NCBI GenBank assembly: GCA_946535435.1
Contig: CAMNDM010000001.1
Span: 1-64,000 of the forward strand
DNA: 64,000 nucleotides
Reading direction: 5' to 3'
Source of the DNA: Physcocola sp002396385
Lineage (GTDB): Bacteria; Bacteroidota; Bacteroidia; Bacteroidales; Paludibacteraceae
Shown: positions 45,131 through 53,803 of the stretch, one piece after another
Numbering within the stretch: position 1 is the stretch's first letter
Layout: each line of letters begins with the position of its first letter
The notes under the pieces: generated by a model
Told to the model about the DNA's origin: nothing
What the model saw: the letters and a program-made list of their open reading frames with translations, nothing else
The model's database searches: none
Program-made: the position numbers and the translations under genes

Positions 45131-45800
45131 CCGTCTGGAAGACGGCACCTCCATAACCGGGGTGAAGCCCCCGGACCAACACGCCACCAAATCCGTCTGG
45201 AAGACGATATCTCCATAACCGGGGGTGGAGCCCCCGGACAGACACACCACACCCTGCTGCCTGGAAGGCAGTACCTCAATAATCATGAAAGCGAACGCAG
45301 GCACGGAAAGCGCACCCGCTCATCCGTCTGGAAGACGGTATCTCGATAACCGGGGGTGGAGCCCCCGGACGCAAGCACCACACCTTGCTGCCTGGAAGGC
45401 AGTACCTCAATAATCATGAAAGCGAACGCAGGCACGGAAAGCGCACCCGCTCATCCGTCTGGAAGACGGTATCTCGATAACCGGGGGTGGAGCCCCCGGA
45501 CGCAAGCACCACACCTTGCTGCCTGGAAGGCAGTACCTCAATAACCGGGGATGAGGAACGCAAGTACGGGAAAGCACACTCGCACAACCCGTCTGGAAGA
45601 CGATATCTCCATAACCGGGGGTGGAGCCCCCGGACAGACACACCACACCCTGCTGCCTGGAAGGCAGTACCTCAATAATCATGAAAGCGAACGCAGGCAC
45701 GGAAAGCGCACCCGCTCATCCGTCTGGAAGACGGTATCTCGATAACCGGGGGTGAAGCCCCCGGAGACAAGCACCACACACAGCTGCCTGGAAGGCAGTA
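45131..45800. repeat. Hairpin repeat array 3 (regular 131-bp period)
   Basis: Type A hairpins begin at 45131, 45193, 45324, 45455, 45589 and 45720; the spacing from 45193 on is 131, 131, 134 and 131 bp. Each full unit is A, about 11 bp, B (CCGGGGGTGGAGCCCCCGG), about 20 bp, C (CTGCCTGGAAGGCAG), and a 50-bp spacer with ATAATCATGAAAGCG. Several units are nearly identical, which points to recent tandem duplication. Two A hairpins (45193, 45589) carry the same single-arm G-to-A change. It lies between the ATPase gene and tRNA-Met. 45801-45878 shows no gene. Confidence 0.9.
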
Positions 45801-45878
45801 CCCCGACAACAAAGGGCTCAAAGTCCCCCACCAAAATCAGGCATTCAGGCCCATACTTTCATATTTCCGCTAATTTTA

Positions 45879-45910
45879 TTTGCGTATTTGGAAAAATTGT
45901 CTTAATTTTG
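45879..45910 (+). promoter_or_regulatory. tRNA-Met promoter
   Basis: TTTG (45879-45882), a 20-nt gap, TAATTTTG (45903-45910), 35 bp before the tRNA. Confidence 0.7.
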
Positions 45911-45945
45911 CAATCGCAATCGGGGAGATAACCCGAATGGTTATA

Positions 45946-46018
45946 TGCGGGATGGAGCAGTTGGCAGCTCGTTGGGCTCATAACCCAAAGGTCACAAGTT
46001 CGAGTCTTGTTCCCGCAA
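45946..46018 (+). tRNA. tRNA-Met (CAT)
   Basis: 73 nt. Acceptor TGCGGGA/TCCCGCA (45946-45952 and 46011-46017); D arm GAGC/GCTC; anticodon arm TTGGG-CTCATAA-CCCAA with CAT at 45979-45981; T arm ACAAG-TTCGAGT-CTTGT. The CCA end is not encoded. Elongator Met is most likely because the first acceptor pair is intact; tRNA-Ile2, which also has a CAT anticodon gene, is not excluded. Confidence 0.93.
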
Positions 46019-46027
46019 CATCAGAAG

Positions 46028-46054
46028 CCGGAAGTTAAAACTTCCGGTTTTTTG
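46028..46054 (+). terminator. tRNA terminator
   Basis: CCGGAAGTT (46028-46036) pairs with AACTTCCGG (46039-46047), followed by T. Confidence 0.85.
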
Positions 46055-46159
46055 TTTTTATGCTATATATAGTGGTCAAAAGCACCAACCATACATCAGG
46101 AATTCAATATGTCGACTTTGCCTCATCACCATAAAGTCCAAATTCAGAAGAGCACATCC

Positions 46160-48706
46160 TTAATCCATCCGCCTCACCTTCCATTTCCTCAAGACCACAT
46201 CGCCCGCCAAAGTAGTCAATATGTAGGTTTTGCCAAACTGTAAGACAGGCATCACGTCAGAATAACGTCCCCTAGCCACCACACGACCCGAAAAGTCGCA
46301 CGCTACAAAACGAAGGTTGCTGTCGTCTATCGCTTGTTGCACATTCATACACCCCTTCTCAATCCGCACCGTTGCCGCACCGGAAGGAATCTTCCAATCG
46401 AGGGTTTCGCAATCGAACAACTCGGTATAGAGGCTGTCGCCTTTCACATACTGCACTGCCCAAACTGCGCCAGCGTCATCGGGAAGGTCGAAATCAGATG
46501 TCCGCCAGCACTCTCCAATACGGTGTGAACATCGTGCCACAGGAACCGACAACGTCCCATCACTTTGATATCCGTCACTTTGAAATGCCACCGAACTATC
46601 TACCGAAACACGCATTCTCCGCCCGCTGAAAAACATTCCGTCGAAGCAACCGTCCGCCAATGCGATGTTATTAAGGCATCCCTTTTCACCAGCAATCACC
46701 TTCAGCGGCACAGGATCACCCATATGGAAGAAGCGCGACAAGTCGGCATAAAAAAAGGGAATCCTGTCGGCCAGCCATTTTTTCAGAGCCACAACCGAGC
46801 ACGTCCATTTCAATTCGTCCTTCTGACGCATTTCCATAAAGAAAGGCATTTCGTACTCGATGTTTGTCGCCAAACTGTCGACCAGACGCGTCAGACTTTC
46901 TACCGAGGCGAAAGTTCCCATATAGACAGCCGCCCTGTCGATAAACATCTGCCGGAATTGCGGAAACGACATCATTTTCCTGAACAACAGGCACGATTGT
47001 TCCGAGTTAAAGACGCCACGGTCTGTAAACGGCGGTTCACGTAGAATATAATTCAGGTACTGGAACGTAGCCGGGGACCTTGACACCCCCATAGCGGAAT
47101 CGAAGTCTTTTACTATCCACCGCCACTTGGTTGCGGGCGTCTTCCACATCAGCATATTGTTTCCCGGAAAATCGGTATTACAGAACAGAGCGTAAAGAAT
47201 AAGGTAGTCGGCGAACTCATCCACATCCATCAGCGAATCGAGTTGCAGATAAGAGGAAGCACTGTTGGAATAGACCTCCCGGAACTGGCAGAATGCGGCA
47301 GAGTCACCACTCTTGACCAGCCCTCCAAAACCCTCTATCAGGTCAAAACCGTGCAAGTCCCGATAATTAGCCCTCAAGTAGTCGTCATTACTACGCTCAC
47401 GCAGATTCCTTATCCCCATATAGTTGCCATTCAAGTATAAGATGACAGGCTGGTACGACAGGTAATCGACAGAGGTGTGACGGGCGAAGGCCTTATGGGC
47501 GAAAGCATCGCGGAAATAGGTATAGGGAGCATCCTGCCCCGAATTTCGGAGCACTACCGACTTGTTGGAGGTCAACCAGGGTTTGTCTTCAAAGAAAGGA
47601 TAAAGGAAAGAGTTAGCCCCAAAACGTTTGTCGGCCTTCAAGACCAACGACTTTTCAGCCTGACGCCGCCCCGCCTTTCCGCCCACCTTGGTCTGGGCCG
47701 GTTGATTAAGGGCCTCCGTTTCTGCTCCGACAGGGAAATACTCGATATTGACCGGCCGATGCCACCCGTAATAATAGTTGGCACGGCCGAAAACGTCTAC
47801 CACGGGAACCGAATTTGGATGCGTTTTTCCATAGATTCCCTTCACAAGAATTCCCAGTTCATCGTCGTAAAAGAAAGCGCTATCGGCCACCAACGACACT
47901 ACAGGCAGCGTTTGTTGCCGGTTTAGGAAGAGGTAGCTGTGTGTTTGTGTAGGGCTGTCGGCATAGCCTGGGGCAAACGTCTTTGCCCGCACTGCCACAC
48001 TTTGGGAAATAGTTAGCGGGTGTACATAACGGGCAGACTCTCCATCGGGTTCCGACCCGTCGGTCGTATAACGGATGCAGCTGCCAGAAGGTGCGTTTAA
48101 GGGGAGAGCCAACTGCAGGCAGAATGCCCCGTCCTTCACTCCGCCCGATTCCGAAAACGAAGGAGCGGGAGCCTGTGCTGAAACAGAATCGGAGGCATTC
48201 GGCAAGCCGGGTGTAGCAGTTTCACAGAAACGCCAGACACCAGCCGGCTGACGGCAATAGGGCACATTGGCGGCCAACATCGGCGGTAGTTCGACCGAGT
48301 CGGCTACAGTACCGTCTGTTCGGAACAGGAAAAGAGACGACACGGTGTCTATCGGCAACCGGAAGTCGGTATGCAGCCCTTTCCCCTCTTTGTCGCAATA
48401 GAGCAGTACATAAGCATATGGCGGCAGCTCTATTCCAGGCAGCCGGTAAGCCTTAGCAAACCGATTTTTTCTAACAACCGCATACTGATGCAGGCTTACG
48501 GCAGCGGGACCGTCGTTATAAAGTTCTACCCATCCGTCGGGAAATTCGTTCAGTTCGTCTGTCAATTTTCCGACATTGCACTGCACCACTTCGTTAATTC
48601 GCAAAGCAGAACAGACAGGAGCTGGAAGGAAAAGCAGAAGGGCGGCAAACAGCCACCCTATTTTTCCCTTTATGTCAGACCACACGGCAGACACGGCCAG
48701 TTCCAC
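46160..48706 (-). CDS. Second secreted CotH-kinase-like protein
   Basis: 848 aa. It parallels the first part of the protein at 141-4445: signal peptide, lamin-tail-like domain (LRINEVVQCNVGKLTDELNE, DGWVELYND), chitobiase-C-like segment (YTTDGSEPDGES), and CotH-like domain with LYLNGNYMGIRNLRER and WIVKDFDSAMG. It lacks the HYR-type repeats and ends in a short sorting-like tail (CDFSGRVVARG, VVLRKWKVRR). There is no ATG at the start: GTG at 48706 (or GTG at 48694 or 48685) overlaps the end of the dehydrogenase gene by up to 32 bp, so translation is probably coupled. Substrate unknown. Confidence 0.82.
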   Translation of the reverse strand: MELAVSAVWSDIKGKIGWLFAALLLFLPAPVCSALRINEVVQCNVGKLTDELNEFPDGWVELYNDGPAAVSLHQYAVVRKNRFAKAYRLPGIELPPYAYVLLYCDKEGKGLHTDFRLPIDTVSSLFLFRTDGTVADSVELPPMLAANVPYCRQPAGVWRFCETATPGLPNASDSVSAQAPAPSFSESGGVKDGAFCLQLALPLNAPSGSCIRYTTDGSEPDGESARYVHPLTISQSVAVRAKTFAPGYADSPTQTHSYLFLNRQQTLPVVSLVADSAFFYDDELGILVKGIYGKTHPNSVPVVDVFGRANYYYGWHRPVNIEYFPVGAETEALNQPAQTKVGGKAGRRQAEKSLVLKADKRFGANSFLYPFFEDKPWLTSNKSVVLRNSGQDAPYTYFRDAFAHKAFARHTSVDYLSYQPVILYLNGNYMGIRNLRERSNDDYLRANYRDLHGFDLIEGFGGLVKSGDSAAFCQFREVYSNSASSYLQLDSLMDVDEFADYLILYALFCNTDFPGNNMLMWKTPATKWRWIVKDFDSAMGVSRSPATFQYLNYILREPPFTDRGVFNSEQSCLLFRKMMSFPQFRQMFIDRAAVYMGTFASVESLTRLVDSLATNIEYEMPFFMEMRQKDELKWTCSVVALKKWLADRIPFFYADLSRFFHMGDPVPLKVIAGEKGCLNNIALADGCFDGMFFSGRRMRVSVDSSVAFQSDGYQSDGTLSVPVARCSHRIGECWRTSDFDLPDDAGAVWAVQYVKGDSLYTELFDCETLDWKIPSGAATVRIEKGCMNVQQAIDDSNLRFVACDFSGRVVARGRYSDVMPVLQFGKTYILTTLAGDVVLRKWKVRRMD

Positions 48707-49637
48707 TGAAAAAGTTAAGGATGTTTTGTGCGGCGAAACGCGCCATCGCTATGCGGGCGTCAACAGTGGAAGTTCCACAATGGGGCGACAACACCACATT
48801 GTCGAGGTGGTACAGTTCGTCGGTCACCACCGGCTCGTGTTCAAACACATCGAGGGCAGCGCCTCTGATCGTACGGTTGCGCAGCGCCTCCACCAAAGCC
48901 TGTTCGTCAACAACGGCCCCGCGTGCGGTATTGACCAGAATTGCCGAGCGCTTCATTTTAGCCAGAGCTCCAGCATCAATCAGATGGCGGGTCTCGTTTG
49001 TCAACGGAGTACTTAACGCCACAAAGTCTGAGACACCCAACAGTTCGTCGAAAGGTCTGTATTCGGCACCATAGAGCCGTTCGGTCGGTTCATCGAGGCG
49101 GTGGCGGTTGTAATAAACGATATGCATACCACCGGCCACTGCACGGCGGGCTATAGCCTGGCCTATGCGTCCCATACCAATTATACCCAGCGTTTTGCCG
49201 TACATACCCACGCCCAAATTCTCGAAAGTGCCCCACTTCAATCCGTTAGGGATACGTATTTTCCGGTCGTCTTCCGCCAAACGGCGGGCGGCGCAGCCCA
49301 TCAGGGCATAAGCCAGTTCGGCTGTCGGTTCAACCACGGGGTCAGGCGTGTTGCACACAGCAATTCCCTTCTGTCGGGCATAGTCTGTATCAATATTATC
49401 GAAGCCCACGGCATAGTTCGATATCACCTTCAAGCGAGAGCCTCCTGCATCTATCACTTCTTTGTCGACCTTCAACGAAAAAGCGGAGAGCAACGCATCG
49501 TACTGTGGAAGCAGTTCCATCAACTCCGCTTTACTGAACGGCCCAGATTCGGGCATCGTCACCTCGCATTTTTCACGGAGTTCCTCCAAGCCCTCATCGA
49601 GCAGGTGGTAGGAGATTAAAACCTTTTTTTTCGTCAT
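48675..49637 (-). CDS. D-isomer-specific 2-hydroxyacid dehydrogenase
   Basis: 320 aa from the ATG at 49637. NAD-binding GMGRIGQAIARR (about 150-161); catalytic Arg in VNTARGAVVDE, Glu in DVFEHEP, and His in LSPHCGTS. It is most like glyoxylate/hydroxypyruvate reductases; the exact substrate is uncertain. Its 3' end overlaps the start of the CotH gene. Confidence 0.85.
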   Translation of the reverse strand: MTKKKVLISYHLLDEGLEELREKCEVTMPESGPFSKAELMELLPQYDALLSAFSLKVDKEVIDAGGSRLKVISNYAVGFDNIDTDYARQKGIAVCNTPDPVVEPTAELAYALMGCAARRLAEDDRKIRIPNGLKWGTFENLGVGMYGKTLGIIGMGRIGQAIARRAVAGGMHIVYYNRHRLDEPTERLYGAEYRPFDELLGVSDFVALSTPLTNETRHLIDAGALAKMKRSAILVNTARGAVVDEQALVEALRNRTIRGAALDVFEHEPVVTDELYHLDNVVLSPHCGTSTVDARIAMARFAAQNILNFFSGTGRVCRVV

Positions 49638-49712
49638 CTTTCTATTGTCTGAATTAAAAAAAGAGGGTGTCAACCAACCCTCTTTATACCATTCTGAAGC
49701 CCCGCAACGGGT

Positions 49713-50832
49713 TTAATTGTTTTCGCCTCCGCCAAACTCCATCAGATAAGCTTTGATAAAGTCGTCGATGTCGCCGTCCATCACATTCTGCACATTGCTG
49801 CTTTGGAAGTTGGTACGGTGGTCTTTTACACGGCGGTCGTCGAAGACGTAACTGCGTATTTGCGAACCCCATTCAATCTTTTTCTTAGCAGCTTCCACCT
49901 TGTCGCGCTCGGCAAGTCGGTGCTGCAGTTCCTTGTCATACAAGATAGAGCGCAACTGTCGCATCGCATTCTCGCGATTCTTAGGTTGGTCGCGGGTTTC
50001 GGTATTTTCAATCAAGATTTCCTCTTGTTCGCCCGTATACGGGTCGGTGAACTGGTAACGCAGGCGCACACCCGACTCCACCTTGTTCACGTTCTGACCA
50101 CCGGCGCCACTCGACCGGAAAGTATCCCACGATATTTTGCTGACGTCGACATTCACCTCAATACTGTCATCTACCAGAGGTACGACAAACACAGAAGAGA
50201 AGGAAGTCATTCGTTTGCCCTGCGCGTTGTAAGGCGACACACGCACCAAGCGGTGCACACCATTCTCACTCTTCAAATAGCCATAGGCCATATCTCCGTG
50301 AATCTCAATCGAGGCTGTTTTAATGCCCACTGTATCACCTTCTTGAAAGTTCGAGATGCTGTAGGTGTAACCCCTTCGTTCGCACCAGCGCTGGTACATA
50401 CGGAAAAGCATGTCGGCCCAGTCTTGCGCCTCGGTACCACCAGCGCCGGCCACAATTTTCAGCACGGCATCCATGTGGTCTTCCTCATTACGGAGCATAT
50501 TGCGCAACTCGAGGTCCTCAATCAGCGCCTTGGCATGCGCATACGCGGCATCGACCTCTTCTTCGGTAACGATCTCCTCTTTATAGAATTCGAAGGCATT
50601 CTGCGTTTCTTCCGCAGCAACATGCACCTCGTTATAAAGTTCAACCCAACGTTTCAGGTCCTTCACCTTCTTCATCTGGGCCTCGGCCGCCTTCTGGTCG
50701 TCCCAAAAGCCAGGAGCCTGGGTACGGAGTTCCTCTTCCTGAATCTGTATTAACTTGGCATCGATGTCAAAGATACCTCCTCAACGCGCCCTCGCGTTCC
50801 AACACATCTTTAAGTTGGTCTATCGTAATCAT
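49713..50832 (-). CDS. prfB: Peptide chain release factor 2 with programmed +1 frameshift
   Basis: 372 aa across two frames. Frame 1 runs from the ATG at 50832 for 22 codons to TGA (50769-50767); after the shift the protein continues D-I-D-A-K-L-I-Q through the GGQ motif (SSGAGGQNVNKVES) to the stop at 49713. RF2 reads UGA and UAA stop codons. Without the shift, the main frame has no usable start near its real N-terminus. It is followed about 75 bp downstream by the dehydrogenase gene. Confidence 0.95.
50766..50784 (-). other. RF2 autoregulatory frameshift site
   Basis: On the minus strand the sequence is AGGAGGTATCTTTGAC: a Shine-Dalgarno-like AGGAGG, the slippery CTT, the in-frame TGA and a following C. 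When RF2 is scarce the ribosome slips +1 here and makes RF2. This is the classic site. It is worth noting because Bacteroidetes mostly initiate without Shine-Dalgarno pairing, yet this element keeps it. Confidence 0.95.
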
Positions 50833-50925
50833 ATTTGTTAATAAATGGAGATTAATTGTTTGCGGGTGCAAAGTTATTAAAAATGTGGGAAATAATAAAG
50901 CGAAACGCACTTGTGAGATAAGAAA

Positions 50926-50955
50926 CGGGGACACGCCGCTTCCGGTATGTCCCCG
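50926..50955 (-). terminator. Terminator of fadD
   Basis: CGGGGACA (50926-50933) pairs with TGTCCCCG (50948-50955); a T-rich stretch follows on the minus strand. Confidence 0.65.
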
Positions 50956-50978
50956 CTGTTCTTGCTATTTTCCCCCTG

Positions 50979-52808
50979 TTAGTGACTGTACATCGACTCA
51001 ATCTGTTCCGCAAAGTGCTGGTTGATGACCTTACGCTTCATCTTCAGGGTATTGGTCAACTCACCCTTATCCATGCTGAACGGATGTGCCAACAAGGTAA
51101 AGTATTTCACTTTCTCGTAAGCGGCCAGTTTCTCTACCGCATCGGCCACATGTTTTGTGAACAGTTCCTGTACCTTTGCGTTGGCCAGCAGTTCCTCCAT
51201 CGAGTTGTAGGCAATGCCGTTTTCAGCAGCAAAGTTTTCGACCTGTTTGTACTCTGGAACAAGCAGGGCAGTAACGTACTTGCGGCCGTCGGCAATCACA
51301 CAGCTCTGGTCAATATACTTGTCGCCCTCCAGCAGCATTTCTATCTGTTGCGGTGCGATGTATTTACCGTTCGATGTCTTGAAAAGTTCCTTGATGCGTT
51401 CAACGATAACCAATTCGGTGCTACGCGCCCCCTGCACCATCCGCCCGGCATCGCCAGTACGGAAGAAACCGTCTTCTGTAAACGCTTCACGGGTAGCGGC
51501 CGGTTTGTTGTAATAACCAGGGGTAATGGTCGGACTCTTCAACAGAATCTCGTTGTTAGTCGGGTCAATCTTAGCCTCGTAACCGTCCATCAGTTCTCCG
51601 GCCGACGTCAGCATGTATCCGCCGTTATCGACATTGTAACAACATACGGTAGCGAAGGTTTCAGTCAGTCCGTATCCTACCACGAAGTTGACACCCACAC
51701 TGTGCATGAAGGCGTTCACCTTCTCGCTACAAGCGGCCCCGGCAACTGGGAACATCATTCCCCGTTCAATGCCGACGGCTTTGCGAAGTGCGTGGAAAAG
51801 GGTCTTATTGTAAAAATTGTAGCGGAACGTCAACCAGGCTGATGGCTTTTTACCCACCATTTTGTATCCCAAATTATATTCTTTGCCCACTTCAATAGCA
51901 TGAAAGGCAAACTTGCGCAAGAAGCCAGGGAAAGCCTCTAACTTCTCGTGAACTCCCGAATAAACCTTTTCCCAAAAACGTGGAACCGCACACATATAAC
52001 TTGGGCGGACTTCCTTCAAACGCTCGGCTATCTCTTTCGGATTCCGGTTTACGTAAATCGGAATCTGGCTCATCATGCACACATAGCACCAACCACGCTC
52101 AAATATATGGCTTAACGGAAGGAAACTCATCGAAACGCCACCCTTTTCCAGCAGATGTCCCATACGGTCGCGGTGGATAACCAACGCATGGTGCGCATTG
52201 CCAGCTGTAATAATCACGCCCTTAGGCTCGCCGGTAGTACCGCTGGTATAGATCAAGATGGAAAGGTCTTCGTAGTTGAGTTGTTTTTGCCGTTCCTCAA
52301 GTTCGGCTTTCAATTCGGCATTGCCGTCTCCCAGTTTAAGGAAGTCGGAGTAACGGACGGCCTGCTCCATTCCCCCGAAATCGATCGAGGGGTCAATGCC
52401 TACAACCGTACGGATGGCATCGTTATTGGCAATAACCTTCGCAGTTTCGTCGAATTGGAATTGTTCGCCGGTAAAAATTATATGAATGTCGGCATCTTTG
52501 ACGATGTAGTCTACCTGTTCGGCACTTTGGGTAGCATACATAGGGACAGAAACACAACGGATAGACTGTAAAGCCAGATCAACAACAATTATCTCCACCA
52601 TATTCTGGGAATAGATGCCGACCTTGTCGCCAGGTTTCAAACCATAAGCCAGGAACGACATCGCCATCCGTTCTACTTGTTCATTGGCCTCACGCCACGT
52701 TATAGGCAGCCATTCGCCTTTTTCATTTCTGTTGTAAAAGGCTACTTTTTCGCCAAAACGGCGGGCATTTTCAGAAGCGAAAGTACCCAAATGTAAATTC
52801 TCTAACAT
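50979..52808 (-). CDS. fadD: Long-chain fatty acid-CoA ligase
   Basis: 609 aa AMP-forming ligase, full length for the family. The P-loop-like A3 motif is YTSGTTGEPKG; A5 VVGYGLTET; A8 includes GFFRTGDAGRM; the catalytic lysine region is near the C-terminus (KGELTNTLKMKR). It activates fatty acids to acyl-CoA. It stands alone with its own promoter and terminator. Confidence 0.9.
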   Translation of the reverse strand: MLENLHLGTFASENARRFGEKVAFYNRNEKGEWLPITWREANEQVERMAMSFLAYGLKPGDKVGIYSQNMVEIIVVDLALQSIRCVSVPMYATQSAEQVDYIVKDADIHIIFTGEQFQFDETAKVIANNDAIRTVVGIDPSIDFGGMEQAVRYSDFLKLGDGNAELKAELEERQKQLNYEDLSILIYTSGTTGEPKGVIITAGNAHHALVIHRDRMGHLLEKGGVSMSFLPLSHIFERGWCYVCMMSQIPIYVNRNPKEIAERLKEVRPSYMCAVPRFWEKVYSGVHEKLEAFPGFLRKFAFHAIEVGKEYNLGYKMVGKKPSAWLTFRYNFYNKTLFHALRKAVGIERGMMFPVAGAACSEKVNAFMHSVGVNFVVGYGLTETFATVCCYNVDNGGYMLTSAGELMDGYEAKIDPTNNEILLKSPTITPGYYNKPAATREAFTEDGFFRTGDAGRMVQGARSTELVIVERIKELFKTSNGKYIAPQQIEMLLEGDKYIDQSCVIADGRKYVTALLVPEYKQVENFAAENGIAYNSMEELLANAKVQELFTKHVADAVEKLAAYEKVKYFTLLAHPFSMDKGELTNTLKMKRKVINQHFAEQIESMYSH

Positions 52809-52830
52809 CTGTTGATATCTAAATCTGCGA

Positions 52831-52861
52831 CAAAGTTAGGAAACAAGACGCAAAAAACCAA
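52831..52861 (-). promoter_or_regulatory. fadD promoter
   Basis: Minus strand: TTG (52861-52859), a 20-nt gap, TAACTTTG (52838-52831). Confidence 0.6.
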
Positions 52862-52930
52862 CAAACCGCACACATTAGTTGCAAATCCAACAAAGTTAAC
52901 CAATACAACAATTAACTAGTAAAACACAAA

Positions 52931-52969
52931 AAATGGCGTTGTGAGACATCTTGTCCCATAACGCCATTT
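52931..52969 (-). terminator. Terminator of acpP-fabF-rnc
   Basis: AAATGGCGTT (52931-52940) pairs with AACGCCATTT (52960-52969); T follows on the minus strand, 9 bp after the rnc stop codon. Confidence 0.8.
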
Positions 52970-52977
52970 ATCCAAGG

Positions 52978-53799
52978 TTAATTAGTTTCTGCAAGAGGAG
53001 CCTGCGGTGTTTCATCCTCGGCCGGTTGGTCGTCAGGACCCTTTTTCAGCACCTTCGAGCTCAGATAATGCATTTTGTTTGTCCGAACTTTCGCCAAAGC
53101 CTTCTGAGCGGCTTTCTGCTGGCTGTCGCGTTTAGTATATCCGTTACCCGTACCGGCAGGTATACCGTTAATCATAATCATAGTCTGGAACAGCTGGTTA
53201 CCCTTGTCATCTTTCTTTGTTTCCAACAAGTTGAAGTCGACATGGGCTCGGTATTTCTGGCACCACTCGATCAGCTTCGACTTGAAATTGACCTCTACAC
53301 TTACTACTTTTTCCAGATTCATAAAGCGCGCCAAGACCACATCGTTAAAGAAAGTCCGGCATTCGTCGTAGCCATAGTCGAGGAACAGGGCCCCAACCAA
53401 GGCTTCAAAGGCGTTTCCGAAGACATTGATGTTATGTGGCTGGTTTTTAGACGGGAACACGACAATTTTATCAAGCCCCATTGATACAGCCACTTTGTTG
53501 AGCGTTTCGCGCTGCACGAGTTTTGCACGCGCATTGGTCAGAAAACCTTCGGGTTTAGACGGATAGGCGTTATAAAGGATGTCGGCCGCAATAGCGTCAA
53601 GCAGAGCGTCACCCAAATACTCCAAGCGTTCATTGTTCACTTGTTTGCCATCTACTTTCTTACCCACCGACTTGTGGGAGAAAGCCACCTCGTAATACTG
53701 AATGTTTTTAGGTACAATACCTATTTTGGTCAGAAAAAGATAAGGCTCTTTTCGGGGAACCCTAAAGAGCCTTATTTTCTTTATAAGATTGTTAAACAC
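52978..53799 (-). CDS. rnc: Ribonuclease III
   Basis: 273 aa. It cleaves double-stranded RNA, including rRNA precursors. The catalytic signature is NNERLEYLGDALLDAI (about residues 56-71) with a second acidic site in EALVGALFLDYGYD; the dsRNA-binding domain is about 165-235. The N-terminal extension (IKKIRLFRVPRKEPYLFL) fits Bacteroidetes homologues, so the start at 53799 is retained even though a strong hairpin lies in its first codons. It is 4 bp from fabF. Confidence 0.93.
   Translation of the reverse strand: MFNNLIKKIRLFRVPRKEPYLFLTKIGIVPKNIQYYEVAFSHKSVGKKVDGKQVNNERLEYLGDALLDAIAADILYNAYPSKPEGFLTNARAKLVQRETLNKVAVSMGLDKIVVFPSKNQPHNINVFGNAFEALVGALFLDYGYDECRTFFNDVVLARFMNLEKVVSVEVNFKSKLIEWCQKYRAHVDFNLLETKKDDKGNQLFQTMIMINGIPAGTGNGYTKRDSQQKAAQKALAKVRTNKMHYLSSKVLKKGPDDQPAEDETPQAPLAETN
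53737..53778 (-). promoter_or_regulatory. Long hairpin inside the first codons of rnc
   Basis: TAAGGCTCTTT (53741-53751) pairs perfectly with AAAGAGCCTTA (53764-53774). Adjacent bases extend it to about 15 pairs, and GGG/CCC can add more in the loop. It covers codons 8-21 of rnc. On the minus strand a CTTTTTC tract follows, so it also looks like a terminator after fabF. It could limit rnc expression or be an RNase III target. Confidence 0.65.
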
Positions 53800-53803
53800 G
53801 TCT

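Noticed and set aside
45131..45800. CRISPR array
   Set aside because: Repeat and spacer lengths are irregular, the spacers are themselves repeated, and no cas gene is nearby.
45131..45800. Integron attC sites
   Set aside because: The hairpins are short perfect palindromes without the attC R/L box layout; there are no gene cassettes between them and no integrase.
53737..53778. Simple terminator between fabF and rnc with a later rnc start
   Set aside because: The residues encoded across and before the hairpin match the N-terminus of Bacteroidetes RNase III, so the hairpin lies inside the gene; a regulatory reading was kept instead.
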